Positions 1 to 11,100 of a stretch of DNA of 64,000 nucleotides are shown in pieces. Both the position numbers and the translations under genes were made by a program. The stretch comes from JAJDZL01 sp965220665 (GTDB lineage: Bacteria > Pseudomonadota > Gammaproteobacteria > Arenicellales > JAJDZL01), in NCBI GenBank assembly GCA_965220665.1, contig CBDCQQ010000005.1, positions 2,418,001-2,482,000 on the forward strand. Direction: 5' to 3'. Within the stretch, counting starts at the first letter, position 1. Each line of letters starts with the position of its first letter. The notes under the pieces are model-generated. The model searched no databases. It had not been told where the DNA came from and saw only the letters and a list, made by a program, of their open reading frames with translations.

Positions 1-2688
1 GAATTGCTTGACTGCATCGACTGCTGCTTTTTGTTCGTCAAGCAAAAGGCCGACAATACTATCCGGTGTATCCTTGCGGAATCCTTCTCCGAGAAGAAAT
101 TCTGAGGCGCTCTCCGGGGATTCCGGCTTCGGTGCGTCGCACAGAATAGCCAATGCTTCCACAGCAATCTGGACTGATTCTCTTGCAGGAACGCCAGCTT
201 CATCAGAGAATCCGCCACCTTCAAGCAATGTTGCAGCTTTCAGTTTGTGTTTGGCGAGTTCAAGCAGTTCAGTTGCGCGCTCCACCCGAAAATCTGGATT
301 TTTAATCTCCGAGTCCGCAGTCGGGAATATCTCCTGCATGTTGGCCGAAGGAAGAGAGATCATTCCAGACTGAGCCAGGCGATGCATGGATTGATGAGTC
401 CCAAGGTCAATCACGCTGACTTGCATCTCGGTTTGTTCGGCAATGAATGACTCTGCATCCGCAGACTCTTCCGCTGGGTGATCAATGACGATCAGTGCTA
501 CTTCATCATTCTTCACAAAAATATGCTTCAACGCTGTGCCGTACCGTGTGGCAATAGAGTTGCGGAACTGATCGAGAGCCGAAATTTGACTTTCCTGCTT
601 TTCATCTTCTGGCTGGCTGCTGCCCAACACTTCTTTCAATTGCTCCAAAAATGCGGTGCGTCCGCTTGGAATCTTAATTTCATCCAGATCTCCGATTCCG
701 TCAATCACTCCTTCTGCGACAGTTCGTTTCAGAGCGAGCAATCCTAGCATGCGGTGCTCGATGGTGTTTTCGCTGACCAGATTGATTGCAGTGACCGAGC
801 GCGCCTGGTGCTTGCGCCAGGCGCGGGAAATTCGCTGCTCGAGGCGAGCCGGATTCCATGGCAGGTCCATGTTGATTACCGTATCAGCGACCTGAAGATT
901 GAGTCCAACTCCACCAGACTCAGACGATAAAAACAACCGACACTCTGCATCCTCACGAAATCGCAGAATCTCAGCGCGACGTCGGTGTTGAGGAACGCTC
1001 CCCGTGTGCCAGGCGAACTCGATTTCGTCTTCAATGGCATATTCCCGTATCAATTCCAGCATGCGCACCCATTCGGAAAAAATGATGATTTTTCGATTTG
1101 GGTCCTCCAGCAGTTCGGATATTACGCTTTTGAGTTCATCCAGCTTGGGACATTCATATGCGGTGCCAGGGTCAAGTATCTGCGGTGTGTCGCAGACCAT
1201 TCGCATGCACGCCAGGCTTCTCTGCAATCTGTCCATTTCATCCGGAGTCAATGGGCGCCTGCTCGAGATATTTATGAGTCGGGCCACGATTATGCTGTAG
1301 TCAGCATGAATGTTCCGTTGTTCCTCAGTCATCGGAACAAAGTACGTCTTAGTTGTTCGGTCAGGCAAGTCCTGTTCGACGTTTTCCTTCCGTCGCCTGA
1401 TCATGACTGAAGAGATCCGCTGAACCAGTCTGTCAAGGTTCTTGTATCCAACTGCAATGCCTCTTTCATCCAGTTCGTAGAATTCCCGATTGAATCGAAA
1501 CAAAGGTCCCATCAAATCAGGGTCCAAAAACTGAACAATGGAGTAGACTTCGTCGATTCGGTTTTCCAAGGGCGTGCCGGTAAGGACGAATGCGTAGCGA
1601 CTTTGCAGCTTTTTCACGGCGGCAGCGGTTTTGGTGCGCCAGTTCTTGATTCGCTGAGCCTCGTCAAGAATGATTATTTCCGGCTTTAGAACATCCTGAA
1701 TTTCAGGACCATCAGCCAATATCTGCTCATAGTTGCAGAGGGTGAAAAATGTATGTTTTGCATATTCTTTCCGACGTGCAATGCGATTGCCAAATACCGG
1801 GTTGACCGACAAATCTGAGAATTTCTTGATTTGATCTTCCCATTCAGTTTTCAACGATGCCGGCGAGACAACAAGTACCCGATTGATTCCGCGGACCTTG
1901 TGTAATAACGCACATGCGGCTATCGCCTGATAAGTTTTTCCGAGCCCCATGTCGTCGGCAAGCAACGCCCGCTCAGAGAATGCCAGATGAAGCACACCGT
2001 CTCTCTGATAGGGCAGGAGCGGGTACTTGAGAATATCAAGAGATTCTTTGCCAGTCTCGAGATCTGCCTCGAAACGTTTGCGTGCCTGCTGTTTTCGTCT
2101 CACAGCCAGTTTGGCTTCCACCCGAGCTTCCAATTGATGCGAAACCCGCAACCGGTCGCTGTTGGACTTTGCCAGTTTATGCAGTTCGATTAAAGCGGTC
2201 CTGGTTCCACGGCGAAGGTTTTGAAACAGTTCGTGAACTCTTGTTGCTAGCGGAGATGTTGAAACGGCCACATCATTTGGAAACGTTACAACGATTTTCC
2301 GATGATCGCGCTCATCGACATAAATCTCGATCCGATCACTAGACGGCAGACTGCGTCTGCTGCCTTGCTTTTCTTTCAAGAAATGAAGTACGCCTTCAAT
2401 ATGTTTGCAGGTGCCAAGCTGGTTAATCATGTAATCATTGCAGCTGCAGGTGTTGATCCGCTCAGTCAGCGAGCGCAACTCTACCGTATAACTGCTCCCG
2501 CTGGAAGACACTACACGGTAATCACAGAACGGTTTGCCGGTATTGTCCACGACATGGACTTGATCAATTTCAGTTCGGCCTCGCCACTGGCGCCGTTTGA
2601 TTTCATCTTCATCACTCGAAATCCACCCTGTGAATTTCGGAGCGTGATTGAACTTTGACTTACGGTTGGTTGGGGCCTTTAGGTTCAT
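1..2688 (-). CDS. SNF2-family helicase with SWIM zinc finger (C-terminus cut by window edge)
   Basis: Reading the minus strand from the ATG at 2688 gives about 896 codons without a stop up to base 1, so the protein is open at its C-terminus. A SWIM-type zinc-binding motif lies near the N-terminus (C81-x-C83, then C94-x-H96). The SNF2 ATPase core follows, with a Walker A motif DDMGLGKT (K251) and a DEAQ box at 342-345, then a helicase C domain ending in the motif EQRISRAWRKHQ. SNF2 proteins are ATP-driven double-stranded DNA translocases; SWIM modules are thought to bind DNA or protein. The gene is divergent from the ATPase/nuclease gene at 3261 across about 570 bp. The role in this cell is unknown: bacterial SNF2 proteins occur in transcription recycling, restriction and defence. 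Confidence 0.88.
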   Translation of the reverse strand, partial: MNLKAPTNRKSKFNHAPKFTGWISSDEDEIKRRQWRGRTEIDQVHVVDNTGKPFCDYRVVSSSGSSYTVELRSLTERINTCSCNDYMINQLGTCKHIEGVLHFLKEKQGSRRSLPSSDRIEIYVDERDHRKIVVTFPNDVAVSTSPLATRVHELFQNLRRGTRTALIELHKLAKSNSDRLRVSHQLEARVEAKLAVRRKQQARKRFEADLETGKESLDILKYPLLPYQRDGVLHLAFSERALLADDMGLGKTYQAIAACALLHKVRGINRVLVVSPASLKTEWEDQIKKFSDLSVNPVFGNRIARRKEYAKHTFFTLCNYEQILADGPEIQDVLKPEIIILDEAQRIKNWRTKTAAAVKKLQSRYAFVLTGTPLENRIDEVYSIVQFLDPDLMGPLFRFNREFYELDERGIAVGYKNLDRLVQRISSVMIRRRKENVEQDLPDRTTKTYFVPMTEEQRNIHADYSIIVARLINISSRRPLTPDEMDRLQRSLACMRMVCDTPQILDPGTAYECPKLDELKSVISELLEDPNRKIIIFSEWVRMLELIREYAIEDEIEFAWHTGSVPQHRRRAEILRFREDAECRLFLSSESGGVGLNLQVADTVINMDLPWNPARLEQRISRAWRKHQARSVTAINLVSENTIEHRMLGLLALKRTVAEGVIDGIGDLDEIKIPSGRTAFLEQLKEVLGSSQPEDEKQESQISALDQFRNSIATRYGTALKHIFVKNDEVALIVIDHPAEESADAESFIAEQTEMQVSVIDLGTHQSMHRLAQSGMISLPSANMQEIFPTADSEIKNPDFRVERATELLELAKHKLKAATLLEGGGFSDEAGVPARESVQIAVEALAILCDAPKPESPESASEFLLGEGFRKDTPDSIVGLLLDEQKAAVDAVKQF

Positions 2689-3260
2689 CTCGCTTACTCT
2701 TCGGTTTTCAATTGGTTGTAAATTTGCATTGTTAATCAAGTCAGATTGTGAGGTTGTTTTTTGAATTTGGATGGCTCAATCCTTGCATTTTGCAGGCAGC
2801 GAGGCAATTTGCAAAAATTTCCTGCGGCATTTTCCAATTCAGCGAATTTAACCTTGTGAGGCATTGCAAAAATATCCCATAAATTTTTTCTGAAAAAGCA
2901 TCCAATCAAGATACAGGCTCAGATACCTTCACGCAAGTCAAACAATTTAGCATCGATTCTCTGCATGGCAAGGCTGAATTGCATGATGCGGCCATTCGAT
3001 CCAAGTCGAATCATAGCTGGGAGCAATAGGTCTGAGCGTTCTGATAAAGATCATTTAACAGCAGACTAATCAATGTCGGAAAAGGCATCGCATGGGAGGA
3101 CAAAATACAGAGTCGCAATTCATTTGCAGTGTGTTTTCAAGAGTACATGATGGAAAATCCTTTTCTATCGTTGATTTTCCAATGCTCACTTCACTTTGAA
3201 TGCCAGATTCACGCAGCGTTTTGAATATTCGGCATTGGTCGAAAAGTATAATCCGAAATC
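2689..3260. other. Intergenic region between divergent genes
   Basis: About 570 bp between the SNF2 helicase and the AAA/nuclease gene. It should contain both promoters. It is visibly more A+T rich around 2700-2900. I see no convincing coding frame, RNA gene or repeat. Confidence 0.5.
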
Positions 3261-4823
3261 ATGCGATTCTTCAACACTGCGGGACCGATTGTTGCGGCAG
3301 ACAATTATTTTATTCCACCGCTGAAGCGAATCGACCAATGCGCGGTCATTAAACTGATTGAGCAGAAGCAGTACTTCGTTTTGCACGCGCCGCGGCAAAC
3401 CGGCAAGACTTCGATACTTCTTGATTTGCGTGAAGAATTGAGTGCGACGAAACAGTACCGACCGGTGTATTTGAATGTTGAATCAGCTCAAGTTGCACGC
3501 GAAGATGTCGCAGCATCAATGCAGGCGATTTTAAGTGAACTTGCCACTGTCGCGGAAGATGAACTCAACGACTTGTTCGTTCGCGAAATCTGGCGGGATA
3601 TTCTTGTTTCACATGGCCCGTACGTTGCCTTTCGTGAAGTGCTGAGGCGATGGTCTGCATCTAACCAGAAGCCGCTCATTTTGATGATTGATGAGATAGA
3701 TTCGCTGGTGGGTGACAGTTTAATCGCAGTATTGCGTCAGTTGAGAACAGGGTTTCCCAATCGTCCCGCCCGCTTTCCGCACAGTGTCATATTGTGCGGG
3801 ATACGGGATGTGCGAGACTATCGCATTCACTCAGGTTCGACAAAGGAAATAATTACCGGCGGGAGCGCATTCAACATCAAGGTCAAGTCGTTGCGTTTAG
3901 GTGATTTTGACGAGGCCGAAGTGCGTTCGCTTCTTCTGCAGCACACTGAAGAGACCGGTCAGCGATGGAGCGAGGCGGCACTGGAGGTGGTATGGCATTC
4001 GACTCAAGGGCAGCCGTGGCTGGTGAACGCTCTGGCATCGGAATCCGTCGATAGGGTTTCAGACTTGCGTAAGGAGATTGGCGCTGGCAACATTGAGGAG
4101 GCAAGAGAAGAATTGATTATTCGACGCGACACGCATTTGGATCAGCTGGCAGACAAACTGCGAGAAAGCAGGGTGAAACGTGTGATCGAGCCTTTAGTGA
4201 GCGGCAGTGATGAACCGGACACTTTCCGTGCCGACGATTTGCAGTATGTGCGCGATCTGGGACTCATCGGCAGCAACTCAGTTGATATTGCCAATCCAAT
4301 CTACCGCGAGATAATTCCGCGCGAGCTGATCACCTCGACAGACGAGTTCATGCCATTCAAAACTGCTTGGTTTGTGGAGGATGGTCGGTTGGTTACGGGA
4401 CATCTGATGGAATCGTTTCAGGAGTTTTTTCGCGAACATTCCGAACACTGGGTTAAGCGTTTCGATTACCAGGAAGCGGGACCTCAACTATTGTTGCAGG
4501 CGTTTCTTCAACGGATTGTCAATGCCGGCGGGCGGATAGAAAGGGAATACGGATTGGGCCGCTATCGAACCGATCTGCTAATCGTGTGGGGTGCAGGCCA
4601 GAGCCGGCAGAGGGTGGTAATTGAGTGCAAACTTCGACGCAATGGTCTAGAGCGCACGGTGCGGGAAGGCTTGGAGCAAACTGGCGCGTACATGGAGCGT
4701 TGCGGTTCGAATGAGGGGCATCTGGTGATTTTCGATCGCTCGGAGAAGCGAACCTGGGATGACAAGATTTTCAAGAGAGAAGAGTCAGCAGGCGAAAGGC
4801 ACGTAACAGTCTGGGGAATGTAG
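3261..4823 (+). CDS. AAA ATPase with C-terminal PD-(D/E)XK nuclease-like domain
   Basis: The 520-residue protein begins with a segment typical of a family of bacterial AAA-like ATPases. It carries a Walker A motif APRQTGKTS at residues 43-51 and a Walker B-like run LILMIDEID near residue 145. The C-terminal part (about 425-470) contains RYRTDLLIVW followed by VVIECKLRR, the D...E-x-K pattern of PD-(D/E)XK nuclease-fold domains. An ATP-dependent switch coupled to a nuclease or DNA-binding fold is the usual reading. Members are scattered, often strain-specific, and their biological role is not established. The gene stands alone, divergent from the SNF2 helicase. The ATG at 3261 is supported by the conserved N-terminal FFNTAGPI segment. 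Confidence 0.8.
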   Translation: MRFFNTAGPIVAADNYFIPPLKRIDQCAVIKLIEQKQYFVLHAPRQTGKTSILLDLREELSATKQYRPVYLNVESAQVAREDVAASMQAILSELATVAEDELNDLFVREIWRDILVSHGPYVAFREVLRRWSASNQKPLILMIDEIDSLVGDSLIAVLRQLRTGFPNRPARFPHSVILCGIRDVRDYRIHSGSTKEIITGGSAFNIKVKSLRLGDFDEAEVRSLLLQHTEETGQRWSEAALEVVWHSTQGQPWLVNALASESVDRVSDLRKEIGAGNIEEAREELIIRRDTHLDQLADKLRESRVKRVIEPLVSGSDEPDTFRADDLQYVRDLGLIGSNSVDIANPIYREIIPRELITSTDEFMPFKTAWFVEDGRLVTGHLMESFQEFFREHSEHWVKRFDYQEAGPQLLLQAFLQRIVNAGGRIEREYGLGRYRTDLLIVWGAGQSRQRVVIECKLRRNGLERTVREGLEQTGAYMERCGSNEGHLVIFDRSEKRTWDDKIFKREESAGERHVTVWGM

Positions 4824-5031
4824 ATGCCATTTCAGCTGGACTGCAAGCAGGCATGCGTGATGAAACCCGGTCGCGATTAGACGGGGTTGTCAAACGCTCA
4901 TTTTGTTCGCTTCAGCCCAGTTGATTGCTTCACCGCTGCAGGCTAGCATTCTGTCTCATTAAATCGTTTACAGTAAACCCAAAAGGTGGAATAATTGCTG
5001 TAGTGAAATATCTTCAACGAGGGTTTTCGTT

Positions 5032-5361
5032 ATGGCAAATCATCATACGCGTGAAAATCCTGCGCCAACCGCTGAGGAGAAGGCGCAGCTGGAACGTTGG
5101 TCGAGACGGCCCAGGCCTTGGCAAAATACACGCGGTATCGGTTTGATGGCTGGCTTTGATGTAATTCCTAAACTCTTCGGCTCTGAAATTCATGAAGGGA
5201 ACCTGCTGATGGATATTGCCGAATGCAACCGACTATTTATTCGGGCCGTTGGCAATACAATCATACCGTCACCGCCATATATCATCAGAACAGATGAATT
5301 CAATGAACTGATCAAATGTCTCAAGTTGTCGATTGACGAGATGCAACGCACAATAGCTTGA
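5032..5361 (+). pseudogene. C-terminal remnant of a class III aminotransferase
   Basis: The 109-codon frame contains TRGIGLMAGFDV and later LFIRAVGNTIIPSPPYII, which match the C-terminal small domain of PLP-dependent class III aminotransferases (omega-amino acid:pyruvate type, where RGIGLM and a V/T-x-D/N-TI-x-SPP segment are conserved). The first 35 residues do not look like this family, and the PLP-lysine domain, normally more than 300 residues, is absent. I read this as a degraded gene left from an older catabolic operon upstream of the Rieske oxygenase. A short functional protein cannot be excluded. Confidence 0.6.
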
Positions 5362-5587
5362 CTGAAGCTTGTAAGTGGAAGATTCAAGAATTTGTGTTGC
5401 GGATACGGGTCAAAGCATCATGAAACATGAAAGACTATGTCAGCAATTTCTGTCTGGTTCGCAGTACAGATTTCAAGGCCATCTACAGAGAGCGACGATA
5501 TCCAAGATATGCCGCGTGAATCACAAGTTCTCAGTATAGACAAGGCATAAAATAGTCGTCAAAGGGTGAAACCAAGTCTTTAATTTT

Positions 5588-6961
5588 ATGGTGATGCAGC
5601 AGATGAAGGAAGTTCGTTGGGCGACGCAACCCTATGATGGATATGCTATTCGAGAGAATTTACAGCCCGATGTAGATTTTCTTGAAGTTGGCCCAGCTAC
5701 ATTAACTGGCGAATATCTTCGACGATTCTGGCAGCCTGTGGCCATGTCCGCCCAGCTTGATCCTGGTAAACCAGTTGCAATAAAAATACTTTGTGAAGAA
5801 CTGGTTGTTTTCAGAGACTTAAGCGGAAGAGTTGGCGTATTGCACAAACACTGTGCGCATCGACGCGCTTCGCTTGAATTTGGTCGAATCGAAAATCAAG
5901 GGATTCGCTGCTGCTACCATGGCTGGCATTTTGATATTGACGGCACAATTCTTGAAACGCCAGGAGAACCCGAAAACAGTCAGATTCGTCACCGCATCTG
6001 TCAAGGCGCATACCCTGCGAAAGAATTCAAGGGTCTCATTTTCTGCTATATGGGGCCGCCAGGAGAAATGCCGGATTTTCCACATCTCGACTCAATGGAA
6101 ATTGAAGGCCATGAGCTGGTTCCCTACTCGATTCACTCTCCAAATAACTGGCTGCAGGAAACGGAAAATGCGATTGATCCGTTCCACAGCGTATTTTTAC
6201 ACGGGCGCATCAGCGGGCCCCAGTTCCCCGGGCTGGAGCACTTTTTGGATTTACCGGTCGTGAAATATCGAGAACGCGATGGTGGGATTGTTTATGCTCA
6301 TGCAAGGCGCGGTGGCAGTGATGATCTGGTGCGCTTACGATTTCACGATTATCTGTTTCCGAACCTTGCGCAGAATGGCGGTATGTTCCAGGTAATGGAC
6401 AGTCCAAAGGCTTTTGGACGCACCAGTCTGACCAAGTGGGTTACGCCAATAGATGACATCAATAGCCGAAAATTCGGCTGGCGGCATTTTAACGATGCTG
6501 ATGAAGTACTTCGTCAAGGGAGTCGCGAAAACGTCGGCTGGGAAAAAGTCGATTTTTATGGACAGACCGCACATCGGAGTTATGAAGAAAAGCAGAGTAA
6601 TCCAGGTGATTGGGAAGCCTGGTCGAGCCAGGGTGCAATGAACGTTCACAAGCGCGAGTATCTGGGAACCACCGATGAGGGCGTTGCTCTATTGCGTTCA
6701 AGGCTTCGACGCGACATTCGCCGTGTCAGCCAAGGCAAGCCAATCAACCGATTAAAACCATCGGACAGTGGATTGGTTTCAACTTACGGCGGCGATACCG
6801 TTCTGAGATTGGCCAAGGACTCTGAGAACGACTCAGCGTTTCTCGGCTTGGTTATTGGTGCAGTCACTGATGTCCATATTAAGGCAGGAGCGCTGGAGGC
6901 GGGGGAAAGAGAAGAATTCATTCAGCGTGAGATCAACGCGAAGTTTCCGGGCGCGATTTAG
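5588..6961 (+). CDS. Rieske non-heme iron oxygenase alpha subunit (LigXa-like)
   Basis: The 457-residue protein is an aromatic-ring-hydroxylating oxygenase alpha subunit. The Rieske [2Fe-2S] ligands are C89-x-H91 and C108-x2-H111. The mononuclear iron site shows D197-x2-H200-x4-H205 within NAIDPFHSVFLH; the Asp is the bridge to the Rieske centre of the neighbouring subunit. The region around 345-385, with a hydrophilic stretch and EYLGTTDEGV, resembles the LigXa C-terminal domain found in phthalate 4,5-dioxygenase/LigX-type demethylases. Such enzymes need an electron-transfer partner; none is adjacent, but a suitable FMN/2Fe-2S reductase lies at 34393-35364. The substrate is not determinable. 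The start at 5588 has no clear ribosome site; ATGs at 5594 and 5603 are alternatives. Confidence 0.87.
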   Translation: MVMQQMKEVRWATQPYDGYAIRENLQPDVDFLEVGPATLTGEYLRRFWQPVAMSAQLDPGKPVAIKILCEELVVFRDLSGRVGVLHKHCAHRRASLEFGRIENQGIRCCYHGWHFDIDGTILETPGEPENSQIRHRICQGAYPAKEFKGLIFCYMGPPGEMPDFPHLDSMEIEGHELVPYSIHSPNNWLQETENAIDPFHSVFLHGRISGPQFPGLEHFLDLPVVKYRERDGGIVYAHARRGGSDDLVRLRFHDYLFPNLAQNGGMFQVMDSPKAFGRTSLTKWVTPIDDINSRKFGWRHFNDADEVLRQGSRENVGWEKVDFYGQTAHRSYEEKQSNPGDWEAWSSQGAMNVHKREYLGTTDEGVALLRSRLRRDIRRVSQGKPINRLKPSDSGLVSTYGGDTVLRLAKDSENDSAFLGLVIGAVTDVHIKAGALEAGEREEFIQREINAKFPGAI

Positions 6962-7134
6962 TCATTGCTGGTGCTGGACATGGTTTCAGGGTCCTTTGAA
7001 TTTGCTGAAAACGAGCATCCAGCATTCTGAGTTTCCTCTGAAATGCCTGATGCAGGTGAACGACATTTCCCATCAACTGTCCTCGCCGTTTGAATTCAAC
7101 AATTTTTACATTCGCAGTCTGAGAGGTATTCATT

Positions 7135-8118
7135 TTGAGACGACATGAGTCAATGGTCGAGGGCCTTTATTGGTGGGGGATTCCAACGTTATTTAGATGT
7201 CCAATTGCCAATGACCCGAGTGAATGTGATATAGGCCTCGTTGGAGTACCGCATTCGACAGGAAATGGTACAACCGAACGAGACCAGCACATGGGACCGA
7301 GGGCTGTGCGAAATATATCAGCATTGGGCAGACGCTGTCACAAGCAGTTTCATCTTGACCCGTGGAAAGAGTTCAACATTGCTGATTTAGGCGACGTGCC
7401 ACTTCCCGAAGGAAACAATAACGAACGGAGTATTGAGAACATCCGGGAGTTTTTCTCCAGAATCGACGCTGCAGGCACGAGGCCTGTTTCGATCGGTGGC
7501 GACCACGCCATTACAGGTGGCATATTGCAGGCGATTGCCGGCGGGAATTCAAAACTCACCCATGGTGAGAAAGCAGTGCTGCTGCATTTTGATGCGCACA
7601 CGGATGCATATCACATGCTGGATCATTTTCTGGGAGCAGTCAAATCAGCAGCCCACTGGGCCAGCTATCTCGTACGAGACGGACATGTAGACCCTCACCA
7701 TTCTGTTCAGGTTGGCATACGCGGTAATGTGCGTACCCTAGACTGGCTTGAACCCAGTTATGATTTGGGTTATGAGGTCATTACCATTGAACGCTACGAG
7801 GAAATTGGTGCAGAAGCCTGCAAAGAAATCATCAATGAAAGGATTGGTGATCGTCCTGTCTACGTTACGTTCGATCTTGACTGCCTTGATCCGACTGTCG
7901 CACCGGGTGTTGCCAACATCGAAGCTGGAATAGAGGGGTTTAAAATCAATCAGGTGATGGATCTTATCCGCTGTATTCGCGGGAAAAACGTGATTGGTGG
8001 CGACGTGGTTTGTCTGATGCCAACCAAAGACCACCCCAACCAAATGACTTCATTAGTGGCAAATTCAATCATGTTTGAGATACTTTGCCTGATTGGAGAC
8101 AGTTTACGAAACCGTTAG
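7135..8118 (+). CDS. Ureohydrolase (agmatinase/arginase family)
   Basis: Manganese-dependent ureohydrolase of 327 residues. Metal ligands are all present: H124 in GGDH, D153/H155/D157 in DAHTD, and D247/D249 in FDLDCLDP, followed by VAPG. The family hydrolyses guanidino compounds (arginine, agmatine, guanidinobutyrate, guanidinopropionate and others) to urea plus an amine; specificity cannot be read from the sequence. The start is a TTG at 7135 because a GAGAGG ribosome site lies just upstream; the in-frame ATG at 7153 lacks one. It follows the Rieske oxygenase after about 170 bp in the same direction, so the two may serve one pathway for an N-containing substrate. Confidence 0.85.
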   Translation: MRRHESMVEGLYWWGIPTLFRCPIANDPSECDIGLVGVPHSTGNGTTERDQHMGPRAVRNISALGRRCHKQFHLDPWKEFNIADLGDVPLPEGNNNERSIENIREFFSRIDAAGTRPVSIGGDHAITGGILQAIAGGNSKLTHGEKAVLLHFDAHTDAYHMLDHFLGAVKSAAHWASYLVRDGHVDPHHSVQVGIRGNVRTLDWLEPSYDLGYEVITIERYEEIGAEACKEIINERIGDRPVYVTFDLDCLDPTVAPGVANIEAGIEGFKINQVMDLIRCIRGKNVIGGDVVCLMPTKDHPNQMTSLVANSIMFEILCLIGDSLRNR

Positions 8119-8185
8119 GCGCGGTGCGTTCGCAGATCGTTATTCCTCTTTCAAGCTTCAAAATTAGTCATTGCAGGAGATTCAT

Positions 8186-11100
8186 TTGAAAAAATCTTCT
8201 GTCGATTTGATATCAGCCGCCGTAGATAGACCCATTGCGGTTCTATCCATGGTGATGATGATTGTCTTGTTTGGCATTGTCGCATTGCAGAACATTCCGA
8301 TTCAGTTGGCGCCTGATGTCAATCGGCCAGTCATCACTATCACAACATACTGGCCAGGGGCGGCTCCTGCTGAAGTTGAACGAGAAATCATGAACCGGCA
8401 GGAGCAGGAATTTGCCGGTCTCAAGGGGCTGCGCTCGATCACAGGAAATGCGCAGTTGGGACGATCCCGCATTACTTTGGAATTTGATGTCGGCACCAAT
8501 ATGCACAATGCCATGCTGCTGGTATCCAATCGACTTGATCGGGTTTCAGGCTATCCTGACGAAGCCGATTCCCCACAGCTGAAAGTCGCTGGAAGTGAAG
8601 ACAGGGCGATTGCCTGGTTTTATGTGCATCGCGTAGCGGGGAACACGACACCAATTCATCACTATGGCCGTTTTGTTGAGGACGTGATCAAGGAGCGGAT
8701 TGAGCGGGTTCCCGGAATTGGTGAAGTGAGCGTGTTCGGTGGCAGTGATCCGGAAATACAAGTCATTGTCCATCCCGACGAGTTGGCTCGATTGCAACTG
8801 ACGGTTGGCGAATTGCTGGCAGTACTTCGTAGTTCCAATGTGTCTTTGTCTGTCGGCGATGTCGATGAAGGCAAGCGACGCTACCTGGTTCGATCAGAAG
8901 GTGAATTGAACTCAGTCGAATCAGTTCGAAACATTATTGTTCGATCCACTGCCGATGGCAACTCAACCCGTTCAGGTAGAATCAGGCTGGGTGACATTGC
9001 AACAGTTGAGTTGGCATACAAGGATCCCACCGCCATTATTCGGGCACAGGGTGAACCTGCAATTCCTTTCAACGCGACTCGAGAGGTTGGGGCAAATGTT
9101 ATTGAAACAATCGCGGGCATTCGGGCCGTTGTAGAAGATCTTCAGAAAAACGCGATGCCAGGCAGCGGGCTTGAGCTCAAAATGGTCTACGACGAGACGG
9201 TCTACATCAATTCCTCAATCCAGCTCGTACAGCAGAACATTTGGGTGGGTGGCCTGCTTGCGGCTTTGATCATGTTATTGTTTTTGAGATCGATTCGTGC
9301 AACCTTGATGATTTCCATTGCAATTCCCGTTTCGATCGTTGGCGCATTCGTCGCAATGGCAGCATTGGGTCGCTCAATCAATGTCATTTCTCTGGCAGGG
9401 CTCGCATTTGCGGTTGGCTTGGTGGTCGACTCAGCAATTGTGATTCTGGAGAACATATTCCGGATGCGTGAGACGGGACAACCACGTCGAGAAGCGGCCA
9501 TCAAGGGTGCCCAACAGGTGTGGAGTGCGGTTCTGGTTTCCGCTTTGACGACCGTCATGGTGTTCATTCCAGTGCTTATAACGAAGTTGGAAGTAGGGCA
9601 GTTGTTTCGTGACATCGCTGTTGCAATTTCTGTCGCTGTCATGCTTTCGCTACTGGTATCAATTACGGTTATTCCGGCACTGTCAAACAAACTGCTCGGT
9701 TCCAGCGATCGTCAATCCGGCAGCCTTATTCGAATGCGAATACCGGTCGTTGACGATTTGGCGGCCAAATTTACGCAGTTCACCCTTTGGCTGACAGAAA
9801 AGCTTGTCCGTCGTCGAATGCTCGCATTTTTGTGGGTGGCAGTGATTACTGCATCTGCTTTGACTCTGGCATTGAAATATCTGCCATCACTGGAGTATCT
9901 GCCGGAAGGGAACAACAATCTGGTCTTCGGCTTGATTGTGCCACCACCTGGCTATAACCTAGACACGATGACTGAAATCGCTGGGAATATTGAAACGGCG
10001 ACTCGACCAGAATGGGCGACGGATCCAGATGAAGAAGCTGACCCTGACGCACCACCAAAAATCGCCCGTTTTTTCTTTGTTTCAACCCGATCGATGATGT
10101 TTGTCGGAGCGGTTTCAAACAATTCCAGCCGAGTTTCAGAATTGATACCGGTGTTGCAAAAGCCAGTGTTTAGCGAGCCAGGCACTTTCGGATTCATTAG
10201 CCAGCCGTCGATATTCGGACGCGGAATTGGCGCAGGACGCAAAATTGACCTTGATATTTCCGGGGCAGAGTTGGAAGAGATTCTATTCGTTGCAGGTCGT
10301 ACTGCTCATAAAATACTGACATTGCTGCCACGGTCCGAAGGACACCAGTTCCGCCCCAACCCGGGATTGGAACTCGGTGCACCGGAAGTTAGAATCATCC
10401 CAGACCGTTTGCGCCTGGCGGACAATGGACTTTCTACATTGGAGCTGAGTCTGGCTGTCGATGTGTTCAATGATGGTTTACGCGTCGATGAGACAATGTT
10501 TGAGGGGCATGCCACCGATATAACGTTGATTGGTACAAGAGACATCATAAAGGAAACGCAGAAAATTGAAAATCTTCCTGTGGTTACACCAAACGGCGGC
10601 ATTGTCCCCGTCAATTCAGTTGCAGATGTTCAAATTACTGCGGGCCCAACTGCAATACGACATCGGGAACGCTCCCGAACCATCACGCTTGAAGTGCGGC
10701 CATCGCCCAACTTAACCATGGAAGAAGCGATCGAACTGATTGAATCTGAAGTGATTGCACCGATTAAAGCTGAAGGGGTTCCACAGGACGTTCGTTTTAG
10801 TCTTTCCGGCACGGCAGATTCGCTGAAGACGACATGGAATTCAATGGTTTTGCAACTGCTGGTTGCACTGATTATTGTTTACCTCGTCATTGCAATTCTG
10901 TTTGAGAGTTTTGTTTACCCACTCATCATCCTGCTAGCTGTTCCGGTGGCCGCGGCCGGCGGTGTGGCCGGACTCGCTGTGTTGAATCTGTGGGTGCTGC
11001 AGCCTTTGGATATGCTCACTCTATTGGGCTTCGTAATATTGATTGGGATTGTGGTGAATAGCGCCATTTTGCTTGTCCATCAGAGTCTTCACCATCTGCG

